A stretch of DNA of 64,000 nucleotides, taken from contig CM030870.1 in NCBI GenBank assembly GCA_018105865.1, positions 1,616,501 through 1,680,500 of the forward strand. The letters are read 5' to 3'. The number at the start of each line of letters is the position of its first letter. Position 1 is the stretch's first letter. The position numbers and the translations under genes are program-made. The notes beneath the pieces were generated by a model that was not told where the DNA came from, searched no databases, and worked only from the letters and a program-made list of their open reading frames with translations. This document shows, piece after piece, positions 39,601 through 54,486 of the stretch. The stretch comes from Metaphire vulgaris. Its lineage: Eukaryota; Annelida; Clitellata; Crassiclitellata; Megascolecidae.

Positions 39601-42600
39601 GATGACTTTTTTTGCTTGTCAGTATGTTGGGAGAGGGAAAAAATAGAAGGATGGATGACCTTTTTTCTGCTTCTCAAGACTTTTCGGAAGACGAAAATGG
39701 GGGTTCAGCCCGTTGTTACTTCATACTTTAGGGGGTCTGACTTTTTGTTAGGGGCTGTCCATTAATTACGTCAACAATTTTTGGGCAATTTTTGACCCCT
39801 CCCCCTTGTCAACAACTGTCAACTTTTACTTACCCCTCCATAATTACATCAAAAACTTTTGACCCTCCCAAAGATCAATGACAGGTCTCAATAACAAGGT
39901 TATTATTTTTTGCTGTGATGACTATTTTTTCCCTTTTTTTGCTCATTGAGTGTCAAAATGTGGTGGTGATGACCTTTTTGCCATGCTTTTTCCATTGTAA
40001 TAAGTAGTATTCAGTGAAATTTCCTATTATTTGATTATTTGTAAAAAGTGAAATTGTTGACATCAACTTCTCTTGACCCCCTCCCCTGTCAACAACTGTC
40101 AAACTTTTCAAACCCCCTTCCTCCTCTAAATTGTTGACGTAATTAATGGACAGCCCTTACGTCATGTTACATAAGGGGGGGGGGTCAAAAAAGTGCCAAA
40201 ATCGTGTTATGTCATTTATGGACGACCCCTTAGTGAATAATACTAATATTTATCACTAATAATATATTTTATTATTAATGATTAAATATTAGCATTTTGC
40301 TTTGATTTTGCTAAAAATATTAATTTTGTACTTTAAGTTGATTCATTTATGAAAATCAAGTCAAATGTTAGACCCCTTTTCTTAGATTTAGCTGTGAATT
40401 TTGGTCGTTATTCACAGCCTGCTATACATGTGTAGATTCTGTAGACACTGTACGACTGTCACCATTTGAGTTGCTGTAATTGACTGTTATTTCACTGGAT
40501 GATTTAAGAAGAAATTGTTTATTAATAATCATTGAAATTATTAGTTTGATTGTCTCTGTGTCTGATTACTAGCATTTCACGGTTCACAGTCTGTTGAAGT
40601 GAGTATTAGGTGTTTAGTGCATTCCACGCTACAGTGTTGCATTTTATTTGTTTGTTTTGTTATTAACTGTTTAATTTGTTATGTGGAAAGTTTTTGTCTG
40701 TTATTTCTTGTTTTTATTTCCTTGTTGATTTAACGTTATGCATAGATTCTGGAAATTTGCAACCGTTAGTTTCACTTTCTGCATATTTTTTATTTTATTT
40801 TTATGTTTGAATAAGGACAAATATTGCTTTCATATTTTCAGAGTTTTAACGTTGGAATTTAGTGTTGATGTATTTAGTGCCATTTTACTTTTTGAAAAGT
40901 TGGATTCTTGTAGTGTCTTGCTATTCACTGAGGCTGATCAATTTTTTAATGCTTTTGTTTTGGAAATGAGACTCTTATCTTTTGAGTTCCGAGTTTCTTT
41001 TGCTTGTCTATGCAGAGCATCCAGAACACGTTCTCGATTTGTCATGTCTGAAGATGGAAAATCTGTCATCAACATCTGGTTTCTGCCGCATCCGCTTGAA
41101 GTTCTTGTCATGTTTCGACATCTGAGCGACAGGGACTGTAATCAGGCACTGAGTCACCTCTTGCTCATTGTCGGGGCTCTTCACGACATTCTTCAGTACC
41201 TCTTTGCTCACGCGCGGCTCGGAGGCACCTGGCATTTTCCGCCAGTCAATGGTTCAGGTGGAATGTCTGCCGATTGGGGAGGAACTGATGCTATTGGTCA
41301 GTGTGATATTTTGTGAACTGCTACATTCAGTGGCGTAGCCACGATTTCCGGAAGGGGGGGTTTGGTTTTCACTTTTGACCGTAACCAACTTTAGAAAAAT
41401 CTTGACAAGGAAAAAAATAAGGTCATCCTATGTATCTATCCTATGTCTTTCCTTCTAAAAATTTTCCTTCCAGATGCTGACAAGCAAAAATAAGGTCATC
41501 ACGCCTATGGTACTTTAAAAATTGGGTCAGCAGCCCCTAAAAGGGGATTTTTGACCCTCAAAAATTCAGTCCAAATGCGAGTCCAAAAATAAAAAATGCA
41601 TGGAAACACATTTTTAAAAAATTTTCGTCGACGCCTCACGAGGGGTTTTAACCTCCAAGCCCCCCTTGGCTATGCCACTGGCTACATTTGTTCTCATTTT
41701 TACCCTGCTTTTTGTCTTTTTAATGTTGTCTCACAAGATCACCTGACATAAGCAGTCTTCTTCTGGTCTTAGCCGCTTCCATGAGAGAGATCCAGAGGCA
41801 GTTGGATAGTTTGCCGAACAGAACGGATCCAGAGTCGGTCGGTCGTTTGCTGTCGCTCCGACGCAATGTCGTCTTCCAGAAGTTTGACGTCGTAGTTCGT
41901 CACACGCTCCGCGACCAGTTTCTGTCTTCAGGAAATGTTCGTGCTTTCAGAGTAAGCGGCTCAGTTTGACTGGCTTAGGAGAGAGAGAGAGAGGGAGATC
42001 CATGATGGCAGTTCAGCTGCCAGCATTTGGAGTAAGTAAGTAAGTAAAGTCTCGTAAATTTATGTAGCGCTTTGGAAAGTAGTACAGTAGTAGCTGCTTA
42101 TTCTTATAATATAATAATAATAACAATTATAATAATAATTAATAATAATTATGCACTTTTATAGCATCAGTTCTAATACCTAAGGGTATCAATCGATGGT
42201 ACTTCAAATCCATCCGCAAAAAGACCAGGTCATTCCAGAGATCAGTCAGAGTGAAAGAGTAAGACCGACTATGGAGGAAAAGCTATTCTTATGTGCTTAA
42301 ACTGTTCAGTGGATAAAGTGGACTTTGCTGTTTAGTTCAAAATAGCAGAATTCAAACCATTTAGCAAAGTAAATTTATAAATAATCAAGAGAAACTCTCA
42401 TTTGATGCTCATCATCATCATCGTCGTCATCATGTTATCTGTCCTGAGACACAAGTTCATGGCTCCATTATCATCATTATTATTATTAAAAGTTAAGATT
42501 TATGTGGTAAATTATCCAATAGCGGACTGCATGAACACATTACATTGTTAGTTATTAACATGAGACATGTAACTGGTCAGGAAAAACCATGTCTTCAGGT

Positions 42601-44701
42601 GCTTCTTGAACGTATCGAGTGATGACAAGTTTTGTATAATAGACTATTCCAGGTCTTTGCGCTTTGCGGCAGTAATTAACTGGGAAGGTACGATCACCTA
42701 CCGAAGTGAGGCGTGTACATGGGACGTGTAGCGTCTTAGTAGAGGCTGACTGTGCTTCCATTCCTCTCAGCGTCTTGCCTCTTCTTTGATTTCTGCATCG
42801 GTTTTGTGACAATGTTCATCTGTTCTCATCATGGCATTCCCCTTGGTCTTCCGTTTATCTCCTTTTTCCTGGTATACATCCCTCCAATGGGGCTCATATA
42901 TTGTCAAATCAAGTATTTTCCATTTAACTGTTATCCTTGTGCAATACAGATATGAGCGTAATGCTGTTTTGTTTTTAGGCCGTGGCCAAAGGAATGCATT
43001 TTGGTTTGCATTTTCTGAGCAGTGACTGTAAGCCAACAGTCTTCTCGACGTATTTAAATCTTCCCGAGCCTCTTGAGCCGGGTGATACAACGGCTATCAA
43101 GCTGTATCCCTGGAGGAACTTCATTAACAGGTAAGTTTTAAATCACAGTAAAACCCTTTTAAAACCGATAATTCAGTGAATGCCCAGTTAAGAGAGAGAC
43201 CATTTCATTTGATATTTGGTTCATCTGAAAACTATATTCTCTCAAAGCCGGTATTAATAGGGTTTTACTATATTCAACATTTTATTGGAAGTGTTTTGGA
43301 ATAGCCAAACCATACTTAGGTTAGGGCAGTGGTTCTCAACCCGTGGTCCGCAGACCAAAAGTGGTCCATGAGAGAGGGTCTAGTTGTCCGTGGCAAAGTC
43401 TGAAAAAACGCCAATAAAAATTAGACATATATAGGGTGTAAAAATGAAAAATGGCCCTTTTATGATATTTTAATATCTCGGCCGCGTGTGTAGGGATTTC
43501 AATAAAATTTATAGACCATATACCTGGGAATGTTTCTGATGTAATTACCAAATTTCATGATGATATCTTTAGTGTTTGCTGAAATATGGCCAACCAACTA
43601 AATGCCAACAAACTAAAGAGACCCAAATTTTGAAATTGACAACGGAATATAACGTCCTAATAAAGTGAAAAAAAAATTTAGAAAAAAAAATCATATTTCT
43701 TATGACGTTTATTTTTATTTTGGGTTCTGAAAAGGTTCGTTTTAAAGGGGGTTTCAGATGATTTGTTGCGGGAGCAGGTGCTCAAAATGCCCACCCTTAG
43801 TTTTCATGACAAGCGCTTCTTCACTGACAATATCGACTTTTTGATCTGGTCCTCAGGCAAATTCTCCCAGATATTCGTCAGCACAGTCTTCAACTCCGTG
43901 ATGTTCTGTGGCTTTGGCTGATACTTTTGATATCTGTTGAGCATGATTCCCAGAAGTGGAAGTCAAGTGAATTGATATCTGGGGAGTTGGGTGGCCAGTC
44001 ATCTTTCTTGATGAAATCTGGACAATGTTGCTCCAGAAAATTCTGGGTCCTGAGAGCAGAGTGGGCAGGTGCTCCGTCTTGCTGGAATATAAAATCTTCT
44101 CCTAGCAAATCATGACAGTCCTGCAGCCAATCATAATGCTGCTGTGTTTATCTGTTGGCCGTAAGTAACCCTTGACCTTGTCTGGTGTGATGACAACGAC
44201 ACTATTTTAGACTTTTAAATGATACATTTTCTTATGACGTTATATTCCGTTGTCAATTTCAAAATTTGGGTCTCTTTAGTTTTTTTGACCATATTTCAGC
44301 AAACACTAAAGATATTGGCATGAAATTTGGCAATTACATCAGAAACATTGCCTGGTATATGGCCTATAAATTTTATTGACATTGCTACACACGGGGCCGA
44401 GATATTAAATATCATAAAGGGGCCACTTTTCACTTTTACACCCTGTATATTTTCCATGAAAAAAGGTCATCAGCACTTTTTATGTGTATTTTTGCATTTT
44501 AATGTTAAAAATTCTGACAAAAAAGAAAGGTCATCACTGCTTCTTAGGAGCAGATGACTGCTCAATAAATATCAGGTGGACCGTGAGAAATTGTTGAACT
44601 TCAAAAGGGGTCTGCGAGACAAATGAGTCTGAGAACCACTGACTTAGGGTTAGGGTCAACTTTGTTACCATAACCCTGACTCTTTTTTATATATGGTTCG
44701 C

Positions 44702-44735
<34 letters not shown>

Positions 44736-46107
44736 GTTGTTATTACCAGACAATTTCTTCAGGGCAATAGACAAGACTAAGGTCCAAGACAAGAGCGCTT
44801 TAACAGGTGGAGTCAAAACCTATCTTAAATAAATCTTTTTTAGGTTCTTGTGGAAAGATTCGACTAAGGTCGCCTCGGTCACGGCATCAGGTAACTCGTT
44901 CCATAGGATCGGGTTAGCCTTAGAAAAGGACCTCTCGCCAAATACGGGGAGTCTTTGACGGCGGGGGAACGATCAGTCTCCTACCATTTTATTTCTTTTT
45001 TTAGTTGTCGTTAATTTTTTCGGCTTCATTCTCATCCATTGAAACCATGATCCATCGTTTGTGCATAGAGGCTTCATTGTAAATCAGGACGTGCTTTGCT
45101 GTTTTTCTGAACTGTAGTGGAGGTCCATTTGCTCTGCAGTTTTGGCAGTGGGAGCTGATCGAATACCACGTTCAGATGTGCCTCTGCAGTCTTTCTGACA
45201 TTGACCGGTTTGTTTTACAATTCCTTATATGCATTGCATTGTATTGTAATGGCCATTTACCATATATACTCACGGATAAGTCGAGAAATTTATGCCTTAA
45301 AATTCACTTTAAAACGATGAGTCAACTTATCTGCGAGTCAATGCCAAAGAATTTCTTTAAAGGAACACATTGCCTAATGCATTATAATGACCTTTGACCT
45401 GTAAACAGCCTGGAGACGTCGGATTGGGGGAGGGGTGAGGCTGTCTGTTTGACCGTGCAGCCAACCTTGGCCTCTGTTGACTCAATTTCAGTGTAGATCG
45501 GCTATTATTAGGCAATTCAAGAAATCTTTAAGCTCCTAAATTTACTTGTCGGCTTATACACGAGTCATAGTAAATTACATAATTTTTGACCAAAAAATGG
45601 GGTTGGCCTATCTGTGAGGTCGACTTGTCTGTGAGTATGTATGGTAGATGCCAATACATCTTAATGCATCAGTATGACTTTACATGAACATTACTGTTGC
45701 TGTATGGCAGTGTATGTGCAGCGACATTTATGCCCGTAATTAATAACACAGTGATTGGTTTAAGATAGAAGTGAAAGTGGTTTCAACACTTGAGAAAAAG
45801 TCTACTAAACCACTTAAAATCCAGTTGTTAATATTATTATTGTTAATGTATTCGTGAAATGTTTGGATTGAGTCCAACACATGATATTGTTAACAATCGT
45901 CAACACTCTTTTACACTTCGGTTCTCTAAGAAATCACTTTATTTTGTCAATTGCATAATAACAGAATGTGTAAATCACTTTATTTTGTCAATTGCATAAT
46001 AACAGAATGTGTAAATCACTTTATTTTGTCAATTGCATAATAACAGAATGTGTAAGTGTTAGTTAAGAATTATGTTTATCATATGTTATCTGCATTTGCA
46101 GATAAAG

Positions 46108-46169
<62 letters not shown>

Positions 46170-49100
46170 GGGTAAGCTAAAATGTGGATGCTAAAATTGA
46201 TTGATGTTTAATGGTGAAATGATGTATAAGTGCAAAAAATGCTTGGCTTTCTTATAAAGCCTGACTCCAAAGCCATGCATGCTTCTGAGTAGAAATATAA
46301 GAGGTGCTGTGCATAAATGCTAAATTACAATACACTACGTACATTCTCTATATATTTAGTATGTATATTCGCATTATAAAATTTAATGAACTGCAGGAAA
46401 GTAGCGCATGCAGAGCTGGTGAGCATATCGTTGCTGATGGGTGATGTACTGTTGGCGGGACATCAGGAGAACCTGGGATTTGGATCGCTGGAAGACTGGA
46501 GCTCTGGTCAGCGCCTCGGTCGAAGGTCATCTTTTTTTTCGGGTCCAGGGAAGGGAAAGAGTCTGTCGCTAATTACAGAACCTATTGAATCATATTCTCT
46601 TATGAAATCCTTTCTCGTTCTTTGGAAGAGACTGGAGAAGTTCAAAGCAAACTGGATGGTGACTCGATTGGGCGTGGACGATGTCAACAGCCATGCACTC
46701 TACAAGACCGCTTGGTATTGGAACTTCAGTTTGGTTCAGTTTTAGGATTGCATTCTTCATTATTCTCGATTTTAAAGATCCACATCACCTTGTACAGAGA
46801 TCCAAACGGATTTCAACAGAGAGGCTGTCCATTAATTACGTCAACAAAATAGGGGAGGGGTTTTAAAAAGTCTGTCAGTTGTTGACAGGGGGAGGGGAGT
46901 CAAGAGAAGTTGACGTCAACAATTTAATTTATTTACAAATGATAAAAAATAGGAAATTTCATGGAATATTATTTATTACAACAGAAAAAGCCTGACAACC
47001 AAAAAAAAGGTCATCATCACCACATTATGACACTTGATGAACAAAAGAAAGGGAAAAAGGTCTCATCACTGCAAAAATAATAACCTTCTAAACTTTTTAG
47101 GGGACCCGTCACTGGTCTTAGTGGGGGGTTGGTTAAAAGTTTTTGGCAAAACTATAGGGGGTCACTGAAAGTTGACAGTTGTTGACAAGGGGAAGGGGTC
47201 AAAAATTGCCCAAAAATTGTTGACATAATTAATGGACAGCCCCTTATTATGGTTTTCATGAAGCTGTGGAAATCATGTGATTCGGTTTAATATAATTTAT
47301 TGATGATTTTTTAGATGTTTTTCGTTTTTAATTTAATTGTGAATTTCTATGTCTGGCAATTTTTTTGTGTCCAGTTGTATTGCTGAATTTGCCGTTGTAT
47401 TTCTGAATTTCTATTTTTTAGTCGAGATTATCGTAAAGAGGTTTTGCTGCCGACCATGCAGAACATTGCAAAGGATCATAAACAGCCGGAAGTATACGAC
47501 GGGACTGTTGTGTCAGAAGACACCGTCATCGTTCTTCCAAAAGGCGTCTCTGAGACCGAATCAAAAACCAGACAGGCAAGTACAAAGCTCTTCTCTTTCT
47601 TTTCTTCGATTCATAAAATAGGTTTTTAAAGATTTTAAAATCATTTTATATATAAATAAACAGTGGCAGTTCCAGGAATTCTTGGTGTGGGGGATTAAAA
47701 AATGTATTGGAAGTTGTTGGGGGGATGCAAAGTGAAGAAGAAAAACAAGAAAACAGATAAAAAAGTTCATTGTTAGTAGTGTTTTGCTCACTAAATGTTA
47801 AGAAACCTTGCAAAAAAAGCCGACATGCAAGAAAAGAAGGTCATTTACAGTATTTTTCACTAAATGTTTTTAAAAACTCACCAGAAAATAGGTTGACAAG
47901 CAAAAAAAGTCATCCAGAACCCCGGTGGGGGATGCATCTCCAGTCATCAACATGGTGGGACCTCCACTGCAAATAAACAAGGCAAATTAGCATTTGGATT
48001 ATTATAATTGTTTCTTATTTGTAGTTGGTGAAACTTCTTGAACGCTTTGAAGGTCATTTGATAATGGAAGTGAAAAAGAAAATTCAAAAGGAACTGACCT
48101 TGACTTTGGCAGAGAGAGCAAGGGAAGAAAACGTCCTTCCAACCGACCTCTGGAAACGACCGGTCAGCGGAAAGTTTCTGCTTCATTTAGAATTTATCAA
48201 ATTAGGGGCCATCCATAAATGACATAACGTGCTTAGGGGATCTGAACATTTGTTACAAAGTGTGACAAGGGGGGTTCCATGAATGTGACATAACGCAATG
48301 CAAAATTTTTAAGATGATGACTTTTTTTGCTTGTCAGGCTATTTGGAGAGGGAAGGATGACCTTTTTTGCTTGTCAAGATTTTTCGGAATTCGGGAGACC
48401 GAAAATGGGCCCATTGTTACATCATATTTTAGAGGGTCCGACTTTTTGTTATGTCGCGTTACGATGGGTGGGGGGCAAAAAAGTGCAAAAATCGCATTAC
48501 GTAATTTATGGACGACCCCACAGATCAATGGCTTTGTTTTGCATTTCCATATTATTACTTGAAATTGTAAGTTATTTTCATCATAAATGAGTCAAATTTA
48601 ATTTTATTGAAATGCCTGCTAATTGATGTGGCAGCATCTCAGGATATTTTGAAAAAGAACTTCAAACACCAAAGTCTTTAGCACTTCTTTGTGTGATGCA
48701 GACAATTAACAAAGATCCTCATTTGAATTTTGAGGGGCTGAGTCCCCTAGCCCATGTCTATTGCTCATGGGTGTCCATAGAAATATTTTGAGAGGGTGCA
48801 AAACAGGGTCTTGTGATGAAAGAAATGAAAAAATTTTCCAAGAGGTGCAAAACAGGGTCATGTTGCAAAAGAAATGAAAAGTACTGTACAAGACTGTCAT
48901 GATCTATTGGACTAATTATAAATTATTTAGCAATACAAGAAAGTTCATTGGATTCTTATATAAATTCATATTTTAAACTTAGTACTAGGGTACTTTTTTT
49001 AGTAATTTTACTTATTTTCATAACAACAATTTTTCCAGGAGGTGCAATTGACCCCCTCCTCACCCCGAACGCCCATGCTATTGCCACCACTGTACTTTTA

Positions 49101-49694
49101 CTTCCAAATATGCTGAAAATTGTAATGGAATCATTGTAATGGAATCACTGTTAAAAATTCTTTTTGATTTTATGCCATAAGGTTTTGTATGCAGTTTTTG
49201 CATAAGTGAATTGTTTGTCTTATAAGGGAAGTGATGTGATACATTGATTGATTACAGATTCTGTTCTTATGAAAGTTCTTAATGTTGTATTTTACAGTCC
49301 ATCAGAGAGTCCTTTACATTCAAAAGGCCTCAAATCGCAGAGAACTTCATTACAAAATTGATGGATGAGTGTACGATTACTGATGGTAAAGTAACAATTG
49401 TGAAAGAAAATCTTACGACTTTACTCGATGAACTATCGCGGACAATAATGGCCCGAGAAAAGCTAGCATATGAAAAGTATGAGACAGACATCTTGAACAA
49501 TTTCATTCTTCAAATTCAGACTTAATGTTTCATTGGTTTTAAATTATTATGCACTGTTTAGTATTTTATCCTAGTATTGTTTGTGTTTACAATCTTTGCT
49601 GCTTTTTGCTGCAATTGGTATTTAGAAGACTAAGCATTTGTTGCATTGGAGTATATAAGTCAAAGTGATTGCAGTGCTGAATACTGTTTATAAA

Positions 49695-49731
<37 letters not shown>

Positions 49732-52700
49732 TGATTTTTGTTTTATTTTGAATTTTCGTTTGAACTTTGAATAAATTACCAACTGTAATTTATTATTTGT
49801 TTTTCAGTTATTCAACGTTTTATGAGAAGCTTCTTCGTACACATCAGCAGCTTCTTTATCAGAAAGAACAGGTTCCTAACTTTTAAAATTAATTAATTAA
49901 TCAACGGTGAAAATTCTTCCTGGAGGAAGTATTGTGGGATTGTGGTTCCTTCATCTTTTTTTGCTTCTGATTTGATTTCTGTATAGGAAATAAAGCACCT
50001 TCGTGACCAGTTTAAGTCTCTCCAGTCGACCATGTCTGTTGAGGTTCAGTGCCAGTTGGCCGCTACCAGCCTTGACCTTGTGATGGAGGTCGTTGCCATG
50101 AGAGCAAAGGTCAGCGAAATGAAGCAGTCAAGTATGCGGCTGAAGAACGACTTGCGAGACGAAATCCGCAAGGACTACGATGGCCTCGTTCGAAATCTTG
50201 TAGCGTCAATCTTTGCTCTCAGGACAAAGTTTCATGAATTCAGGTGAATTTTTTATAATTTGGCAAGAAGCAGGGTTTAATCTAGGCCGTTTCCGGGGAG
50301 GAAAATTGCCGTCCCCCCCGAAATTTGAAATCCCTCCCCTGGAAATTTTTGCATACTACATCAACTAACAGCAGCCCCTAGCTGACTCTCCCCCGGCTTT
50401 GTCAGTTTACCCCCTCCCGGAGTCCAGAGTCTTGATTAAACACTGGCCAGAAGAGTCGTTAGTGAAATGTTCTAAGCCGCTTTTCCATTAAAATACTTGA
50501 TATATATGTGTGTGTGTGTGTGGTGTGTGTGTGTGTATGCATGTTGGTATATGTAGCATTGTAAAGCGCTCTTGTCTTAGGCCATTTTTGCCATTCTTAC
50601 TGCGCTATATAAATTGCCTAGTTAATAATAATAAATACTTGAATTGTTTAGATGAATTATCTTTGACTGTCATTGGAGATAGGTTTTTTATTCTGTTATT
50701 TTTCTGACGATTATAGAAATGCAATTAAAATGACAATGCAGGATCTCAAATGAGACGAATTTAACTGTAGGAAAGAACTCTATGACGACACTCTCAGAAA
50801 GATAAATCAGATACGAACTGAAGCAATTGAATCCGCCGGTCGAGTGGCACAGAGAGCGGGAGTGAGCACAGGTGAGTACTAGTGGCGGAGCTCAGGTCAA
50901 TGCCAGGGACAGCCTGTGGCGGTTCCAGGATTTCTTGGTGGGGGATAAAATGAATTCATAGGAAGTTTGTGGGGGTGAAAAGAGAGGGGAAATCAATAAA
51001 CTTTGCCAAAAAAGAAAAAGGCTGACAAGCAAAAAAAGGCAATTTTTTCTGAATTTTCCTAGACTTTTACCGAAAAATAGGTTGACAAGCAAAAAATGGT
51101 CACCCGCAGGTTTTTTCCAATCATTTTACTTGACTTTTATCAAAAAATAGTTTGACAAGTGAAAAATCCGGTGTGGGAATACATACCCACTCATCCCCCA
51201 CGTGGAACTGCAGCTGCTAATGGGAGCAGCTGCAGTTGCCATCGTCATCTTCAATGCCTTCTGAAGTTTCTTCTTCTTTTGATCGTTTATTTATCAGTTG
51301 TGTTTGTCTCCTTTCCAGATTCGGAAGCGATGAAACGGAGCGTGGCAGTGGCACGGCAGCAGAGGGACTTGCAGAAGGACAACCACGCCATGAGCATCCT
51401 GCTGCTGAAGCTGAGGTCAATGAGCAAATGGAGGCAGCAGCGCGATAGAAGCATCCATGCTCAACAGGTCAAGGAAACAGACTGAAAATTGTTCTGAATT
51501 CAATAAATTATACCATTATTATGTGCAATGACGTAGGCAAGGGGGAGTTTTGGGGGTTAGAACCCCCTTGGGCGCCGACGAAAAAATTTTGTAATGTGTT
51601 TCTATACATTTTTTATTTTCGGACGTGGTTTTGAGGGTCAAACACCCTCTTGGGGCTGCTGACCAAAAATTTTTAAGCGCCATAGGCGTGACGACCTTTT
51701 TTGCTTGTCAGCATCTGAAAAGAAAAATTTTAAAAGGAAAGACTTAGGATAGATACATGGGATCAGTGGCGGCTCTAGGATTTGGCAAGTGGGGGGGCCG
51801 TTGGGGGGGCAACTTCTAATCTTGGGGGGCCAACCATTTGTTGTTTAATGTATGTAGCATTAAGTATAGGGTCCCAACTGGGGGCCACTGGGGGGGCCAG
51901 GCAGTCAATAGGGGGGGGCACGGGCTCCCCTGCCCCCCCGGTGGAGCCGCCACTGCATGGGATGACCTTTTTTGCCTGTCAAGATTTTTTGAAAGTTGGT
52001 AACGGTCAAAAGTCAAAACCAAAACCCCCTTCCGGAAATCCTGGCTACAAATGAAGTGTTGTTTGATTGACATTTTCTTTCTTTCATAAGGAGTTGAATT
52101 TGATGAAGTTGGTTGAGAGAAGCAGAAAGGAAAAGATCAGAGACCGGATGATCTTTGAGAAAGAAACACATCTCCTGCACGAGCAGATGACGGCGCTCAA
52201 ATCAGCGCTTAAGATCTCACAGGCGGAGAACGAGAGCATTCGAAAAGAACTAGAAAAAGAGGTTATAACCCTTAACGACGTCTTCTGTTGTAATCGTGAA
52301 CATTTTCAGAATCATTTTGGCATTTCATTTGAAAGTCTCATTTAAAAATTCCATCCATCATGTTCTCTGTCCTGGGACAGGTTCAGGGCTCCATTGTTTC
52401 CATTCCTCTGCATCTTGCCTCTTCTTTGATTTCTGCATAGGTCTTGTGATGCTGTTCATCTGTTTTCATCATCCAGTCCAATAGCATTCTCCTTGGTCTT
52501 TCTTTTGTCTTTCTTCCTGATATACTTCCCTCCGGTACAGTTACTGTTCTAAGCTTAGAACAGTAATTGAGTTTTAAAATTCTGATGGTCTAAATAAAGC
52601 ATTTAAGTAACTTCGACTTCCTGGTCAAGTAAATCTTCATACATAATGCAAAATATGCCTCAACCATTTTTATAATTTAGGCAGTTGTTATGATTACATA

Positions 52701-54410
52701 AATGATGGGTAAACACCTTTTATTTGCTCCTACTAATTTTATTTAATTCACCGGTTATAGCAATATTGTAGAGTATTAAATACAGCCACTGGGATTTTCC
52801 TAGTTGTCTGTAAACGAATGGTAAGTGTTAAGCACTGCAAACGGTTCTGACATTAAGGCTTTCTTTGCTATTGTGTCATCTTCACCTGCCGTGTGTTATG
52901 TTTGGTTGCAGCTTCATCAGGTATTGTGGTATCGTGACATTTTTGTGCATTTTTTTTCTATTTTTGCTTTGCTTTTTTGAAATTTTACGTGTGTTTTTGC
53001 TGCTGGTTTTGCCATTTTCTATGATTATATTATAATAGATTTTTCAGCATTTAAAATGAATAGTAGAATAGAGAATTTTGAAGAATTTAGTCACATTTTG
53101 GAGATTTGTGTTGTCAAATGTTCACTTTAGGTTTGGTAGTAGTTTTTGCAGTTGTTCCTATTGCAACTGTTTTAAGGTTGCTGGTTAAGAAAGAGATTAC
53201 TGTACATGGATTGTTTCATAGTCAGTTATGTTGCAGTCAACTTTGTGGTAGTGGGTGCTGCAGTGCAGTGGCGGTTCCACGTAGGGGATGAGGGGATGCA
53301 TCCCCCACCGGACTTTCGGACTTACTTTTTTGCTTGTGAAACCTACTTTTGGGTAAAAACCTAGTAAAACTAACCAGGGATGACTTTTTTTGCTTGTCAA
53401 CCTATTTTTCGGTTAAAATGTAGCAAAACGAGGGATAAAATTCCCATTTTCCAGCCTTCGGCAAATTTTAGTGATTTCCCCCCTTCTATTTTCATCCCCC
53501 CACCCACTTTCTATGAATTCATTCATCCCCCTCACCAAAAAATCCTGGAACCGCCACTGCTGCTGTGTGAATCAGTGTTTCCCAAACTGTGGGTCGTGAC
53601 CCAAAGGCGAGTCGCAGGGCTCAGTCTAGTGGGTCGTGGGGACGTGGGGTAGCGCGAAATTAGATTCAAAAGTGTCATTTTCTAACGGTCTAACCAACAT
53701 TAAAATGTCACAAGCCTTGAAAGTTGCAAGTTAGCTTAGGCTGTAAGAAATTTATATTCCTGCAATCCTTCATACATGGCTTATGTTAAAATGATTAATG
53801 TTTTATCAAAGCCGCTGAAGAGGTTTGCAGTTCCAAAAGTTTGAAAAACCTTGGCCTACAGAATATTTTTAAAAATTAATCTAGGGTTACCATACGTCCG
53901 GGTTTCCCCGGACATGTCCTCTTTTTGGACCCCTGTCCGGGCGTCCGGGCGGCTTTTCAGACAAAGTCCGGGTTTGTCCGGGTTTTGGTCCTCCCGATAT
54001 TTAGCGCATGGAATACTATATATTAACTGTATTAACAGGCGTTTTTGTCCGTCTCCAAGCCTCAGCCCATGCGCAATTAGGCTGATCGCCTAAGCGATTC
54101 CGTGACGTCATGCATATAATTAAAATAAATAGGTCAAACTGCGCTCAGCTGTTTATGCAAATTGGACAGCGAAGAGCTAGTGGACAAGACGTGCACTGCA
54201 AGCAGCGCGTTTTTCGAAATAAAGCTGTTAGAATCAGACGTTCCAGGAGCAAAACTTCGCCGTAGTGATGTTACAAACAATTCAGTTGTTGAATTAAAAC
54301 GTTGGCTAGAGTGCAGACCGGAAAAAGGATGAACTTGTGCATAGGCAATGTCTAATATAGCGTTAAGTAAAATGTGGTCATGCCGTTTTTTTTAATCATC
54401 TTAATTTGTC

Positions 54411-54486
<76 letters not shown>

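Noticed and set aside
40738..41015. Upstream extension of the open frame before exon 31 as coding
   Set aside because: It is Phe/Leu-rich, lacks family similarity and a standard acceptor at 41014-41015 gives the right phase.
46529..46536. Donor AG|GTCATC within exon 35
   Set aside because: The frame continues into the family-like LWKRLEKF and RLGVDDVN, so the site is internal to the exon.
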